DNA of 64,000 nucleotides from assembly GCA_032717465.1 (NCBI GenBank), contig CM064681.1, positions 9,466,832 to 9,530,831 on the forward strand, given 5' to 3'. Below are positions 46,066-57,395 of this stretch, piece after piece. The position numbers and the translations under genes are program-made. Numbering within the stretch: the stretch's first letter is position 1; every line of letters starts with the position of its first letter. The DNA is from Coenobita brevimanus. Its lineage: Eukaryota; Arthropoda; Malacostraca; Decapoda; Coenobitidae. The notes beneath the pieces were generated by a model, which was given only the letters and a program-made list of their open reading frames with translations, was not told the DNA's origin and did not search any database.

Positions 46066-47621
46066 TTTGGATATCCGAAATGCTAGAAAATGAGCAAAGA
46101 ATATGTGACGAAAAAAGTGAAATGGGTGAACACTGTAAGATGGAAAAAAAAAAATAAAAAGAATACAGAGGGAAAGGTAAAAGGAAACAGCAGGTTTACA
46201 ATGAGGGAGGAAAGACAGTGAGTAATAGGTTAAACAGAAAAACAAGTCAAACGTCACTGAGAAGAAAGTAATGAGAAGTGCGAAATGGGAAGAGGAGGGA
46301 AGGGGTAAGGACGAAATGTCAGAGGTAGAGATGAAAATGAATAAGGTAAAATGGGGTGAAAGGAGAATAAATGAGGGGAAAGTGTCAGAGAGGGAAAGAC
46401 AGTAGATGAATAAAAGTATCAGAAAACGACAGACAGACAAAATAAAATGGAGAGGGAAGAAAAAGGAGCAAAGAACTGAAGAAAGAAAAAGCCTTTCAGA
46501 AGAATGAGGACCATAGAAGGAGAGAAAGGAGAGAAGGAGAAGGAACAGGAAGATGAGATGGGGGAGGCGGAGAGGGAGAAGGGGAAGGAGGAGATGGGGA
46601 AGTGGTAGGAAGAGGAGGTGGAGGAAGAGACGGGGGAGAGGTAGACGGAGGAGAAGGAGGAAGAAGAGATTGGGAGAGGGGCAAGGAGAGGAGGAGGAGC
46701 AAGATGGGTGAGGATAAGCACATTTTTGCATCAGTGAAGACATCATGACAGAAATACAACATATCAGAGGAGTAGGAAAGAGTAGAGACAGAATGAAGAA
46801 AGGTGAGAAAGTACAAACCAAGGAAAAAGAGGAAGATAGAGAAAAAAATAGTAAGAGTTACGAAAGACTGAGCAAGAAGATGAGAAGGGTCTTGAGGAAT
46901 GTAAATAAAAAAAAAAAAAAAAAAGGTAAACGAGGAAGGAAAGAACAGTAAACAAAAAGGAAAAATAAAACAGAGGGAAGATAATGAACACAAAAGTGAG
47001 ACAAGAGGAGGAAAAAGAGTAAAAAAGAGGACGAGGTAAGGCACAGGAGAGCGAATGTTGATGAGAAGAGGGGAAGAAAGACGATGAGGTAAGACTGGCG
47101 AAAAAAAAAAAAAGTGGGAACTAGAGTCAAAGAGAAATTAAGAGGAAGGTATGTAAAAAAATGAAGGAGAGGAAAAATATTAACGAAATGGAAGAGAGGA
47201 AGACAGCAGGGAAGAGGAGGGTAAAAAGTAAAGGAGAAAAGAATGCAGAGGTAGGACAGAAAGAAGAGAAGAAAGTAGGGGAATGGGAAAACACAGAGAG
47301 AAAGGAGGAGGAGTGAGCAAAACGGAAGAAAGGGTAATTGAGACAGGAGAGGAAAGGTAAAGGGGAAAAAAGAGGAAGAGGTGAGGAAGAGAGGAAGAAA
47401 GAGGAGGGCAGGAGGAGGTAGGCCTATATCACTTACATTGGGCCAATAATGGTTTACACGTAGCGGGAGGCCTAGGAGGGACAAGGGGATAGGCACGCGC
47501 TGGAAGTGGGAAGGAGGCAGAAAGGGAGAGAGAGGGAGGGAGAGGAGGAAGGAGGGAGGTAAGGAATGTATGGAGAGGAAGGAAAGTATGGAGAAAAAAG
47601 TATGAAGAGGGAAGGAAAGAG
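46066..47621 (+). repeat. Purine-rich tract 5' of copy B
   Basis: A/G-rich DNA with GGAGGAG, GAAAGG and poly(A) runs. Reverse frames of up to 281 and 262 codons overlap in different phases, so they are compositional. A small normal island lies at 47418-47465 (TATCACTTACATTGGGCC). Confidence 0.85.
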
Positions 47622-47810
47622 TACAAAGGGGTACAAAGGAATGCAAACAGCAATAGATCTAATGGTCCTTTCGAGGCTGCTTGTTACAGAGAAGACTATC
47701 ACTATGATATCTAATTCTACAAGTTGAAGGTAAGGATAGTAAAGCAAGAAGGCTCTCCACCACCCACCAACCCTCCAGTCGAAGCTGGCAGGAAAAAAAG
47801 TGAGAAAGAC
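47622..47810 (+). mobile_element. GTACAAAGG stem-loop repeat, copy B (longest)
   Basis: GTACAAAGG twice (47625, 47634), GCAAACAGCAATAGATC, GGTCCTTTCGAGGCTGC, GTTACAGAGAAGACTATC, CTACAAGTTGAAGG, CCACCCACCAACCCTCCAG and AAAGTGAGAAAG. The stem is CAAACAGC (47644-47651) with GCTGCTTG (47676-47683), one mismatch, around a 24-nt loop. The right half matches copy C and the middle matches copy D. The element sits in the middle of a purine-rich tract. Confidence 0.8.
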
Positions 47811-48593
47811 AAACATGCAGCATGGAAAAGAAAAGAAAGAAAAGGGATGGAAAGGAAAAGAAAGGGAGGGGATGAAGAAAGAGAAGTGCAAGAACGAAGG
47901 AAAGAAAGATATGAGGAAATGGAGGAAGGGAGGGAAGAAGGAAGGAGAGAAAATACAAGAAAAAAATATGGGGAAGGAAGGAAGGATGGGAAGGATGGAA
48001 GGAAGGATGGGAAGGAAGGAAGGAAGGATGGGAAGGAAGGAAGGAAGGATGGGAAGGAAGGAAAAGCAAACGGAAACGAAGGGAAAGAAATGGAAAGGAA
48101 ATGGAGGAAAAGGAAGAAAACGAGATGTGCACGAACGAAGGAAAGGAATTGAGAAAGAAATGAAGGAAGGGAAGGAAGGGAGAAAAGAGAAATAAATGAT
48201 GGTATGAAAGAAAGAAGAGGGAAGTGACGGGGAGACCAGCACAGAGAAGTGGCGACACAGGTAGGCAAAGATGGAAGGAGGCAAAGACAAATGAAACAAG
48301 GGAACAGGAGGAGGTGGGGAGCAAGAAAAGGTACAGAAGGTGAGGAGGAAGACACCAGGAAAAGTGGGTGAAGGTGTTGAGGAAGGGAAGCGGATACGTA
48401 AGGCAAAAATCCATCTTTCCTCCTTTTCTCATCTCAGATATTGGTCCTCCACAAAGTACATACTCTACGCATCTTATGAAGGAGCATGGTTTACGGAAGC
48501 AGGAGGGGGGACGAAGAATGTGTGAAAAGAGGTAGGAGGCGACAGAGATCAAGAGAGGAATGTAGGGAGTGGTATTGAGGGGATGAAGGTAGG

Positions 48594-48635
<42 letters not shown>

Positions 48636-49315
48636 GAGGAGGGATAGACATCGGAGCATACGGGGAGGAGGGGGAGAAGACTGAAAAAGAAGGAGATAGT
48701 AAAAGTTGAAGGTTCAGAGACAGGAAGTAGGAACAGAAGTAAAAGGGAAGGTAAACGATAAAGATAGGGAGTGCAGACTATAAGGGGAAGGAAAGGAAGA
48801 TTGGAAGAACGTAGAGTGAGAGGGGAAGAAGGATGCAGGGATAAGAAAGAGTAAGAAGGGGGAAGTGTGAAAAGGGCGAGTGAAACTGATGAGGAGGAAT
48901 GGAAGATAAAACAAAACACACAGGAGACAAGACAGGAGGGGAAGCAATGTAAAAGGAAAGAAGACTACGAAACAATGAAAGAGAGCAAACGAATGAAAGA
49001 CACAGCGGGAAAAAAAAAAGACAGACAGGAAGAAAGGTAAGAGGAGAGATAGAAAAGAAAGATGAAAGTTGGTGAGGTAGAGGGAAGGAAGTGGGAATGA
49101 AGGGGATATGGACAAGAGGTAGGACGACTTAGAAGGACGTAGAAGAAATGAGAGAAACAGGTAGAGAGGGGGGAAGATCGGCAAAAAACTAGTCGGAATT
49201 GACCAGGTAAGAAGAAAAAAAAGAATGGGAGAAAAGCAGGCACGAAAACCGGCAGAAGGAAAGGGAGAAGGAGAGGGAAGCGGACTAGAAAAAGATGCAT
49301 AAACTATTGACTAAA
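47811..49315 (+). repeat. Purine-rich tract with 21-bp GATGGGAAGG repeat
   Basis: A/G-rich DNA. GATGGGAAGGAAGG units start at 48006, 48027 and 48048 (21-bp spacing), with shorter variants before. (GA)n at 48597-48632. A normal island at 48408-48490. Long reverse frames (up to 330 codons) contain FLPSFPS strings from the 21-bp unit. Confidence 0.88.
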
Positions 49316-49670
49316 GAGACCAGGAAAGAATAAATAAAGTGGCGAGGTCAGGTGAGGTGTGAGGTGTGAAAATGTACACGGAGAAAGTGTAAGTGTAATA
49401 AAAGGTAATGTGAGGCCAGTAATGCTTAAAGTTTCTACGTCCTTCAAATGACCTACTTCATAAACCAATAAACGTACATTATCATCCTTCCCACCTATTC
49501 TTCCTTCACTAAATTTCTTCCCTGCTCAGCCCACGATAAGCAATAAAAAAGATGTAGAAAAGATTTAAGGCAACGTGAGAAATAGTCAAAGGAAGAGAGC
49601 CACACACGAAAATATAATCCGTATTCACCATGAGATTTCGTAACATTTCTTAGATCAATATTGCCCATTA
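49316..49670. other. Spacer, nothing recognised
   Basis: AT-rich DNA. Confidence 0.4.
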
Positions 49671-49870
49671 CACCTTAACCCTCTCAGCATCATGGCCTCT
49701 TGTTAATTGTACTCTATATGTAGACGATGATAATTTTTAGCGAGGAGAGTTTTTCGACGTGGAGGAGGTTATAAAGCATTCATTTAACCCCTTCACTATA
49801 CTACGTGGCTCGCTTACGATTAATTGAATTGTCTGGTGAAAGCAAGAATAAATAAAAAATGACGCCATTG
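49671..49870 (+). repeat. AACCCTTT / AAATCG dispersed repeat copy
   Basis: TTAACCCTCTCAGCATCATG at ~49676, then TTAACCCCTTCACTATACTA at ~49784, TAATTGAATTGTCTGGTG at ~49821 and GAAAGCAAGAATAAATAAAA. Close to the 19801 copy in the first core. Confidence 0.65.
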
Positions 49871-50549
49871 CACTGAAGAGGCATGTATATTCTTCTATGT
49901 TACTGACAGAAATCATGTTGCCATCAGAGACTAGACAACAAGAGAGTGCATAGTAACTTCATCTGTTGATATATTACCTAACGCCTACTACCACACGACG
50001 ACTCTCCACAGCCAAAGGAACGTCTGTTAGGGAATTTTTAATAGCCAGAGGACTGAAAAATATATTCATTGCTTATATGAGTGCTAAAAGTTCCTCCAAT
50101 TATAAAAATGGTAAGAATTTGGCCTTAGTGAAATACCAGGCTGATCGACGACCGCGAAGGGATGAATATGTAATGTATGAAGGAAATAAATATGGAAAGG
50201 AGATGCTGTGAAGTTCTTTGCACCAAAAAAAGTACAACGCAGTGCCTGAGAAATGAGTGAAGGACGCACGAAGGGAAGTAATGAACGACGGAGATAGGCA
50301 AGGACGTAAGGCAGTGAGAAATCAAGAAAATAAGAGTTAGTGGTTAAATGGAGACAGAAAAAAAAAGAAAAAAAAAGAACACGTTAATGACGAAAACATG
50401 AAAAGGAAAGACGGCAATAGGACGGAGAATAGTAAGTTAATGCTAGATATCCACAAAAAAATATTAATAGGAATGTAAGGACGAAATTGAAAGAAAATCT
50501 TTAAGGATATATGAGAACATCACGAGGATACAAAAATTACAAATGTGAA
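49871..50549. other. AT-rich DNA, no gene
   Basis: The forward 81-codon frame at 49966-50211 has no recognised domain. Confidence 0.5.
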
Positions 50550-50745
50550 GTAGTATCTGCAGTTGCTGTAGTCTTAGGTTCATCTGAAACGTGAACCGGG
50601 TAGACTGCAAGCTGAAACTGTCCTCCTCTGGCAGTTCACCATCCACCTTTCAGGGGATAGGGAGGGAGATGAGGGACGTTTGTATAACCGGGTAGTGGAT
50701 CCGTCCCAGCATTATCAGTGTCACCACGTGAAGGCGTCAATTTCC
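50550..50745 (-). mobile_element. GACGCCTTCACGTGG repeat, copy R5
   Basis: On the minus strand: TTGACGCCTTCACGTGG, GACACTGATAATGCTGG, CCGGTTATACAAACGTCC, CCCCTGAAAGGTGG, CTTGCAGTCTACCCGG, CGTTTCAGATGAACC, then a CTACAGCAACTGC tail. The only copy in reverse orientation, and with R2 the most complete. Confidence 0.78.
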
Positions 50746-50993
50746 AACATCACAGTTAAAAAGTAAGGAGACAATTTAGGAATGAAAAACAGTGTAAGAG
50801 TGAAGAAAAATAAAATAGGTTTTCTATACAAAGCAACAAGTGAGGTACATTTAGGTGTATTGTGGTATTAGGTAAACAGAAATGCTAGCAAATAACAGGA
50901 GCCTAAAACAGACATAAGCAGAAGGTGAGGATGGTCATGGCATGAGGAAAAAATAATGTTTGACAAAATGGTGGCAGTAATAATTTCGGTATG

Positions 50994-50995
<2 letters not shown>
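50746..50995. other. Spacer, nothing recognised
   Basis: AT-rich DNA. Confidence 0.4.
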
Positions 50996-51083
<88 letters not shown>

Positions 51084-51112
51084 AAAGACAGACAGACAGA
51101 CAGAAAAGGAAC
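50996..51112 (+). repeat. (GT)n followed by (GACA)n
   Basis: (GT)n at 50996-51077, then TATATGTGAAA and a short (GACA)n at ~51088-51102. Confidence 0.95.
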
Positions 51113-52025
51113 AGGTGAGGCAGAGTACAGCTGTAAGAAGGAAGGGCAGAGGAGGTTTCACAATTCCTCCCCCGCTGGTCAGAGGTGCTTTGCTTTACCA
51201 GTTACAAGCTGGACCCTCCCTGCCTCCCTGCCTGCCTCCCTGTATTGCTCCTCACACCATCTGTACTATCTTTTGTGCCTCCCTCAGTTATTCGCCTTTC
51301 CTTACGCTCTTATCAGTCTTCTCTGTGTTCCATACCAAGTAATATTCACGAAGATTTGCCGTGTTTGCCTGTTCTTTTATATTTCTGTCATCATTTTTTC
51401 CCTGAAGAGTTTGTTGCTTATATCTTCAACAAATGTAACGTGGTATCCAGTGATAATTCAACAACGCTTATACTCTCCTTGTTCACCCGATCTTTTTCTC
51501 CTTCGTTATAAATGGGCTCTTACAGCTTATCTCCCTATCTCTAGATATATCTGTATACCTCCGCTTATTTGCAGTCATATATATACGGGTATATATTTAA
51601 ACACACACACACACACACACGAGGCGAACAGACATTGCAGTTTCACTATGATACTGGTGTTGGTTGCAAATGCACATACAGTATTTAGTACCACGAAATT
51701 AGTGGTATATCCGAGGCAACGATGTTACCTGCACGGCTGACAATAAGGATGCCTCTTAACTGCTGGCCCAGTTTAATTTTTTTTTCCATATTCCTTTTTT
51801 CCTTTCATCTTTTTTTTCTTCCTTTTACACTTTCTGTGTATCCATCCTAAATCTTCCTCCTTCTAAACTCCCTCCCTCCCTCCTCCCCTCCCGCTCAGCC
51901 CTCCCTGCCTGCGGCCACTTCCTGGTGTCCCCGTCTGTACTGTGGTCTGGCGAGGGTGTGGCTGTGTGCTGCGGCCTACGGGGGGTAGAAAGTGGCAGAG
52001 GGAGGGCAGGGCGGAGAGTGGGGGT
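51113..52025. other. Mixed DNA, no confirmed gene
   Basis: A 249-codon frame starting inside the GT array continues to 51740. Its post-array part is not low complexity, but no domain is recognised and its start is an artefact of the array. A short (CA)n lies at 51601-51620. Confidence 0.5.
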
Positions 52026-52150
52026 GAAAGGTAGGGTACAGAAGGGGAGGCGAGGGTAGACAGAGAAGGGAGGGAGAGGGTAGATGGGGAAGGGAGGGAG
52101 AGGGTAGATGGGGAACGGGAGGAGAGGGTAGATGGGGAAGTGGCGAGGAG
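52026..52150 (+). repeat. 24-bp minisatellite in purine-rich DNA
   Basis: TAGATGGGGA or variants start at 52057, 52081, 52105 and 52129, spacing exactly 24, within GGGAGGGAGAGGG context. Eight-codon repeats appear in reverse translation (PIYPLPPF), a consequence of the period. Confidence 0.9.
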
Positions 52151-53789
52151 AAAAAGGAGAAGACAGGAGGAAAAGTGGTATGGAAGAAAAAAAAGAAAAA
52201 GAAATCATGTTATTACCTTAGAGATGTAATTAAGTGGGACAGGAAATAAAGGCAGAAACATATAAAGACAGAAACACCTCTATAATTAATGAAGAGATGA
52301 TGGAAGGACAAAGTTAAAAAATTACACAGATTTACATGGGAAACGTGGATCAATAGTAACACCATTTGTAAAATATGGTGGAACTGTTTACTGGCATGAA
52401 ACACCAGGGATGAATTAGATGCTGGGAAAGAAAGAAGTAACTGAAGAAAAAAAATGTATATGAAAGACATGAGAAGGAAACTACGTGAAATACAAGATAA
52501 AACACGATGTGGAATGGAAGACAGGTCGAAGAGGGGGAAATAAGGGTTAGAGGAAAGTTGAAATCATCCTGGAATTACAGAATATGAGTGCTTGGCTGGG
52601 CCTGATGGGAGAATGGTAGAGGTGGAGATGAAGAAAAGAGCACAGAAGCAAAACAATGAAGAGCTGATGATGAAAATGGATGATAAACAGAGTAGCCACT
52701 ATGATTAACGGTGGAAGTGACGGAGAGGACAATTGATGCAGTGGCTGTCTGGATGGGAAAGCTTGTTAGATTAAAACAAAATTGAGAAAGTTAAGACCGA
52801 GTGCATGGAATATCGAAATTGGATGAGTATAGACAGTGGATGTAAGTAAAGACTGTTACTGCCACGAAAGAGACAACAAAAAAGGAAAGAAAAGATTGCC
52901 TTGTGATTCAGTGAAAATAAAAGAAAATAAGAACAGAGTTAACATCTAGAAGAAAAACGATTATCTATAGGTAAGTTTAGACACTACAGATGAGTAACAG
53001 GTTAAGGATACAGGTAACTTCTTTAGTCGAGCAAGGTAAGTTAAAATTATGGTGGTTGACGCCAGCCGAATTTAGTTGGCTTAGCAGACACGCTTTCAAA
53101 ATACAGACCTTTTAAAATAGAGAGAAAAATAATAAATGGAAAAGTTAAGTACGATGAAGGAAAAGTCGTGCTAGTAAATAATGATATATAATGCAAGGAC
53201 AGAAAATACCAGGGGTGGAATAATGACAGAGGAAGACAATCAGTGAAGTGTGACGGGAATAAGGAATCTGAATTTCTTCGAATAAACAGCCCCGCCTGAG
53301 AGTGCGGCGTGAGGAGGGTGTATGAGGGAGAAGTGGAACCTGTGTACACGAACTGCGGCCGCCAAGGTGATGTGCTGGCTGGGGTGCTGACGATAACCTA
53401 ACAGGGAGAATAGGACTGATAATTTAACAAGGAGAAATGGACTGACAATTCATCATTTCGCTGTGGTCGATGTGTTTAGGAATTTTATTTAGGGCAACAC
53501 TAGAGTTTTTTTTTTTAACTGCGAGAAATTTTGGCGGAAGAAGAATATTAAAAAATGGTGGTGCATAAGAATAAAAATAAAGGGTGATGTAGTTTGGTAA
53601 CTTATTTAGGCTAACACCAGAAAATTCTGTTTAAATACAATAAATTCTTCCAGAAAAGGCCTCTAAAATTGCCTTAATTAACCTCTTCTTTGTTACTGAT
53701 ACAGCTACGAAAGTAATCTACTTTAAAACTAGCCTACATGATTTGTTAAGCAGAAAGAAATCCAATTAGTCAAATGAATATTAGAGACT
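52151..53789. other. Normal-complexity DNA, no gene recognised
   Basis: 1.6 kb of A-rich unique DNA, including a GC-richer patch near 53285-53390. Short frames only (up to 100 codons), with no motif. Confidence 0.5.
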
Positions 53790-54446
53790 CTGATCTTACC
53801 TCTGCAGACTATAAACACTGTACTTTCACATTCAATAGGCTATTATCCACTTTATCTAGGCAGTCATTCCACACACGTAACTCTTTCGTAACTACGGTGT
53901 ACAATACTTTCACGTCCAACTTTGCCCTTAAATCCCAAGTGTAGATCCCAAACTTCTAAGTTAACTCTTCGAACACAGACTGCTTTCCCACCAAGCACTG
54001 TCCCAACATCCCTAGTAATAACCCAATACATTTAAATTCATCTCAATATAATACAGACAACTTTCACGCCCAATACTGTTCTCACTTCTTTAGCAGTGAC
54101 CCAGTTTCCTACATTTCGCCCCATATCTCTAAAGTATTCACTACATAACGCAATCTATTTTTGCATCAAAGTTTATCTCTACAGTATTTAAGGCACTCTA
54201 CTTTCACATCAAAATTCATCTCTATTTAACACACTTTCCTTTCACATGCAGCATATCCTCACTTCCCCAAGCAGTGACTTCACACCCAGAGAAACCCATA
54301 CTCTAAATTATTCTAACCTCTAAATTAACCTTTAAATCACGCAATCTACTTTCACATCAAAATCTTTTTCTAGGTAACGCACTCTAACATCCAGCACTAT
54401 CCCCACTTCCCAAGCAGTGACCCCACACCCAGAGAAACCCATACTG
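53790..54446 (+). repeat. Degenerate tandem array (CTTTCACATC / AGCAGTGACC)
   Basis: ACTTTCACATCAAAAT occurs at ~54201 and ~54349, and CACACCCAGAGAAACCCATA at ~54281 and ~54424 (spacing 143-148 bp). Older relatives (ACTTTCACGTCCAAC, CAACTTTCACGCCCAATAC, TAGCAGTGACCCAG) lie upstream to ~53900. The array becomes more regular towards 54446. Confidence 0.7.
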
Positions 54447-54479
54447 CGCTTGTATGGGTCAGGTGAAGCCGCTGCATTC

Positions 54480-54612
54480 CTGTGTGTGTAAAATAATACG
54501 CCGGACAAAACTGCCGACAAAGAAGGGGAATGAAGGAGAGCCCGGCGACACCCTGCGAGCGCGGCGCTATAAATCAGGTTACATTTCGGGACCCTGCCGA
54601 GATACCATCAGG
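54480..54612 (+). promoter_or_regulatory. GC-rich patch with TATA box, candidate core promoter
   Basis: GC-rich unique DNA (GAGCCCGGCGACACCCTGCG) leads to GCGGCGCTATAAATCAGG, with TATAAAT at 54568-54574. A TCAGG initiator-like word lies at ~54608, slightly too far. No exon follows, only a purine-rich minisatellite, so this is weak evidence. Confidence 0.25.
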
Positions 54613-54935
54613 AAAGGCTTGGAAGGGTTGAAGGAAGGGTTAGGGTAGAGACGAAGGGAAGAGGGAGGTGGTGGGAGGAAACGGAAAAGAAATGGTGAAT
54701 GGGTGTGGAAGAGGAAGAGAAGTTGGTCTGGAAGGGTTGAAGGAAGGGTTGGGGTAGGGACGAAGGGAAGAGGGAGGTGGTGGGAGGAAACGGAAAAGAA
54801 ATGGTGAATGGGTGCGGAACAGGAAGAGAAAGAGGAGAAGTTGGTTTGGAAGGGTTGAAGGAAAGGTTGCGGGTGAGACGGGTGGAAGAGGGAAGAGGCT
54901 GACGCGGAAGGAGATGAAAGAGGAAAGGTAAATGG
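54613..54935 (+). repeat. ~109-118-bp purine-rich minisatellite
   Basis: GGAAGGGTTGAAGGAAGGG starts at 54621 and 54730, and a GGAAGGGTTGAAGGAAAGG variant at 54848 (spacing 109 and 118). Units share GACGAAGGGAAGAGGGAGG and AATGGTGAATGGGTG. A third unit decays after ~54900. Reverse frames of 164-283 codons with PSFNPSK or LQPFQT repeats reflect the array. Confidence 0.9.
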
Positions 54936-57204
54936 GTATGGAACAGGAAGAGGAAGCGTTGAAGTGGAAGGAGAAGGAAAAGGAGGCTTTGATGGGCTGA
55001 GGGATGGGTTGTATGAGGGATGAATGAAAGAGGGGAGAAGTGGAAAAATAGGAAATGAAAGAGGAAGGGTGAAACGGGAAATGGAAGAAGAGGGGGAAGC
55101 ATTAGAAAGGAGAGAAATTATAGAGGAGATATAAAGCTGAATAAAAACGGTAGAGCATAAAATTAGGTGAGAGGAAGAGACGGTGACAGAAGGCGGTACA
55201 GACGAACGATGGGAGGAGACACGAATGAAAGAGGGCGGAGGTGGGAGACAATGGAAATGAAAGAGAAAGGGTGAAAGAGAGCAGAACAGGAAAATGAAGC
55301 ACTGAAGCTGAAGGAAGAGGGAAAAGATGGATTGGAGAGGCTGAAAAAAGAGTTCGGAGAGACTCTGATAGAGAGGAGAGCGATGGATGTGAAAGAAATG
55401 AGAGAGGATGGATGAACTGGAGTGGAACAAGAAGAGAAAGTACTGAAGGAAAAGAGAAAGGAAAAATGGGATGGAGGAAGATAGGATGAGTCGCGAGAGG
55501 TAAAGAGGAAGAGGAAAAGGAAGTACAGTGCTGTATATGAGGAAGTGACAGAACCCAAGCGTAAATGAGTGAGGAAACAGGAAGAGGAATCACTGAAGTT
55601 GAAGTACAAGAAATAGAAGGCTTGAGGAGGAAAGGAAAGACTAAGAAACGCAAAGGCTGAGGAGGAAAGAATGACTTAAGTGGAAGGGATCAGAAAAGGA
55701 AGGGTAGGTGAAACAAAGAGGGAAATGGAATAGAAAGGGCGAAAATTAAGGGAGAGGAGTATTGGAGGAAGATCAGAAGAACTGTAAGAAGGACGGAGAA
55801 TTGGACGGATGGAGAAGAGAGATGATGGAAAGGGGAATCAGAATGGAAAGAGATGAAGTGGCAGGAAGAACAAGAGGATCGGTAGTAAAGTTTTTGAGAC
55901 GACGCTGAGAGGACGGATAAGAGGAGAAAACTCACTAATGCGAAAAAAGAACGCAAGTGGAATGAATGGAATAACGAAAGAGAGACTAAGTTGGAGAGAG
56001 AAAAGATAGTGAGGAGGGGAAGATTGGAGAGAGACCAGAGATAAAGAAGGAGGGATGATAAGCCTCTCTCTAGAAAGGGGAGATAAGGAGAATAAGACAG
56101 TAAGAGATGGATGACAGGTTGCAGAATACAGAGACAGTAAGTCTGGGGAAATATGCTGGAGAGAGACCTGAGACAGTCATTATATCTATTCAATGAGAGA
56201 AAGAGAGAGAGAGAGAGAGTAGATATAACGAGAGGACTGAAAATTTTAAAGTGAAAGAGAGAATACCGAAAGAGGGAAATGATAACTTTAAAACTAGAGA
56301 AAATATATTAGGAGACGAGTGATGAGTCTGAAACAGAAGAGAAAATCTTGGAACACAAATAATAGGTTTCCATGAGTTGAGATAAACAGAGACAGAGGTA
56401 GAGAGAGAGGGAAAGAAAACATACGGTAGAAAAAAGTAAAATGGGGAAAAGACTATAAACTTAGAGAAAACAGACAAGGAGAGAGAAGGAGAAAGAAAAG
56501 TCAGCGGAGGAGCGTGGGGAAAGGGTCAGGAGGAAGGGAAGGGAAAGGGTTATGACAGAGGCCCCTGTAAATGGTTAATACAGACAGGACAATAGGAGGG
56601 AGGAGGGAAGAGAGGAGGGAGGCAAGGAGGAGGAGTAGAAGGTGGGAGAGGAGGAAGGGAGGGAAGACGGAAGAAAGGGAGGGAAGGGGGGGAGGAAAAG
56701 AGGGGGAGGAAGGGAGGGAAGAAGGATAAGAGGGAGGGAAGAGTCTGGGAAGGTGGAAGAGAGGGTGGGAAGGAGGGATATGGACGACTATAGGGAAACA
56801 TGGGTAGATAGAAGGGAGTGAATGAAGGAGGAGGAGAGTGAGGGAGGGAGGGGGAAGAGGAGGAAGAAGAAGAGGGGAGAGAGGAAGGGATTTTAGAAAA
56901 GAAGGAGAGGGGAGGGAAGAAGGAAGAGAGGGAGGAATGGAAGAACAGCGAGACTGAAGAGAGGAAAGTGAATGTTTCTGAGGAAATGAGAAATATGGGG
57001 AAAGAGGGTGGAAGAGGGAAAGGAGGAAGCGTAGGTAGATAGCAGTGAGGAAGGGACATAGGTGGGTGGTTGGAGGGCAGGGAGAGGAGGAGGGAAGGAA
57101 CGTGGGTGGGAGGGTGAGATGTGAGGCAGAAAGAAAGAGAAGGAGTGATGTGGGGGAACATGAGAGGGAGGTGAAAGCATGGGACAGAAGGGACGGAACG
57201 TGGA
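54936..57204 (+). repeat. Purine-rich tract 5' of copy C
   Basis: 2.3 kb of A/G-rich DNA with GGAAGAGG, GGAGGG and AGAGAGG motifs and (GA)n at ~56199-56219. Reverse frames of up to 240 codons overlap in two phases and are compositional. Confidence 0.87.
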
Positions 57205-57395
57205 TAGGCACAAAGAAGTACAAAGGGAAGCAAGCAACAATAGACCTACTAGTCCTTTCGAAGCCTGTTTGTTATAGGGTTGCTTGTAAGTAACGTATCG
57301 ATTTTATGACAGAAAGACCATGATAGCCAAGTACGAAGACTCACCCTACCCACCAATCCTTACAGTCCCAGTCGGCAAGAAACAGTGAGAAGGAT
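57205..57395 (+). mobile_element. GTACAAAGG stem-loop repeat, copy C
   Basis: AAGTACAAAGGGAAGCAAGC, CAATAGACCTACTAGTCC, TTTCGAAGCCTGTTTG, TTATAGGGTTGC, then CCCTACCCACCAATCC and GTCGGCAAGAAACAGTGAG matching copy B. Stem sides CAAGCAAC (57231-57238) and GCCTGTTTG (57263-57271) are imperfect. Confidence 0.77.

Noticed and set aside
47659..48651. Reverse open frame of 330 codons
   Set aside because: Complement of the purine-rich tract. FLPSFPS repeats come from the 21-bp minisatellite.
51113..51740. Forward frame of up to 249 codons continuing from the GT array
   Set aside because: Its start lies inside the microsatellite. The later part has no recognisable domain and crosses a (CA)n array.
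54579..55430. Reverse open frame of 283 codons with repeated PFLQPFQT-like strings
   Set aside because: Explained by the 109-118-bp minisatellite and purine bias. Overlapping frames in other phases show the same pattern.
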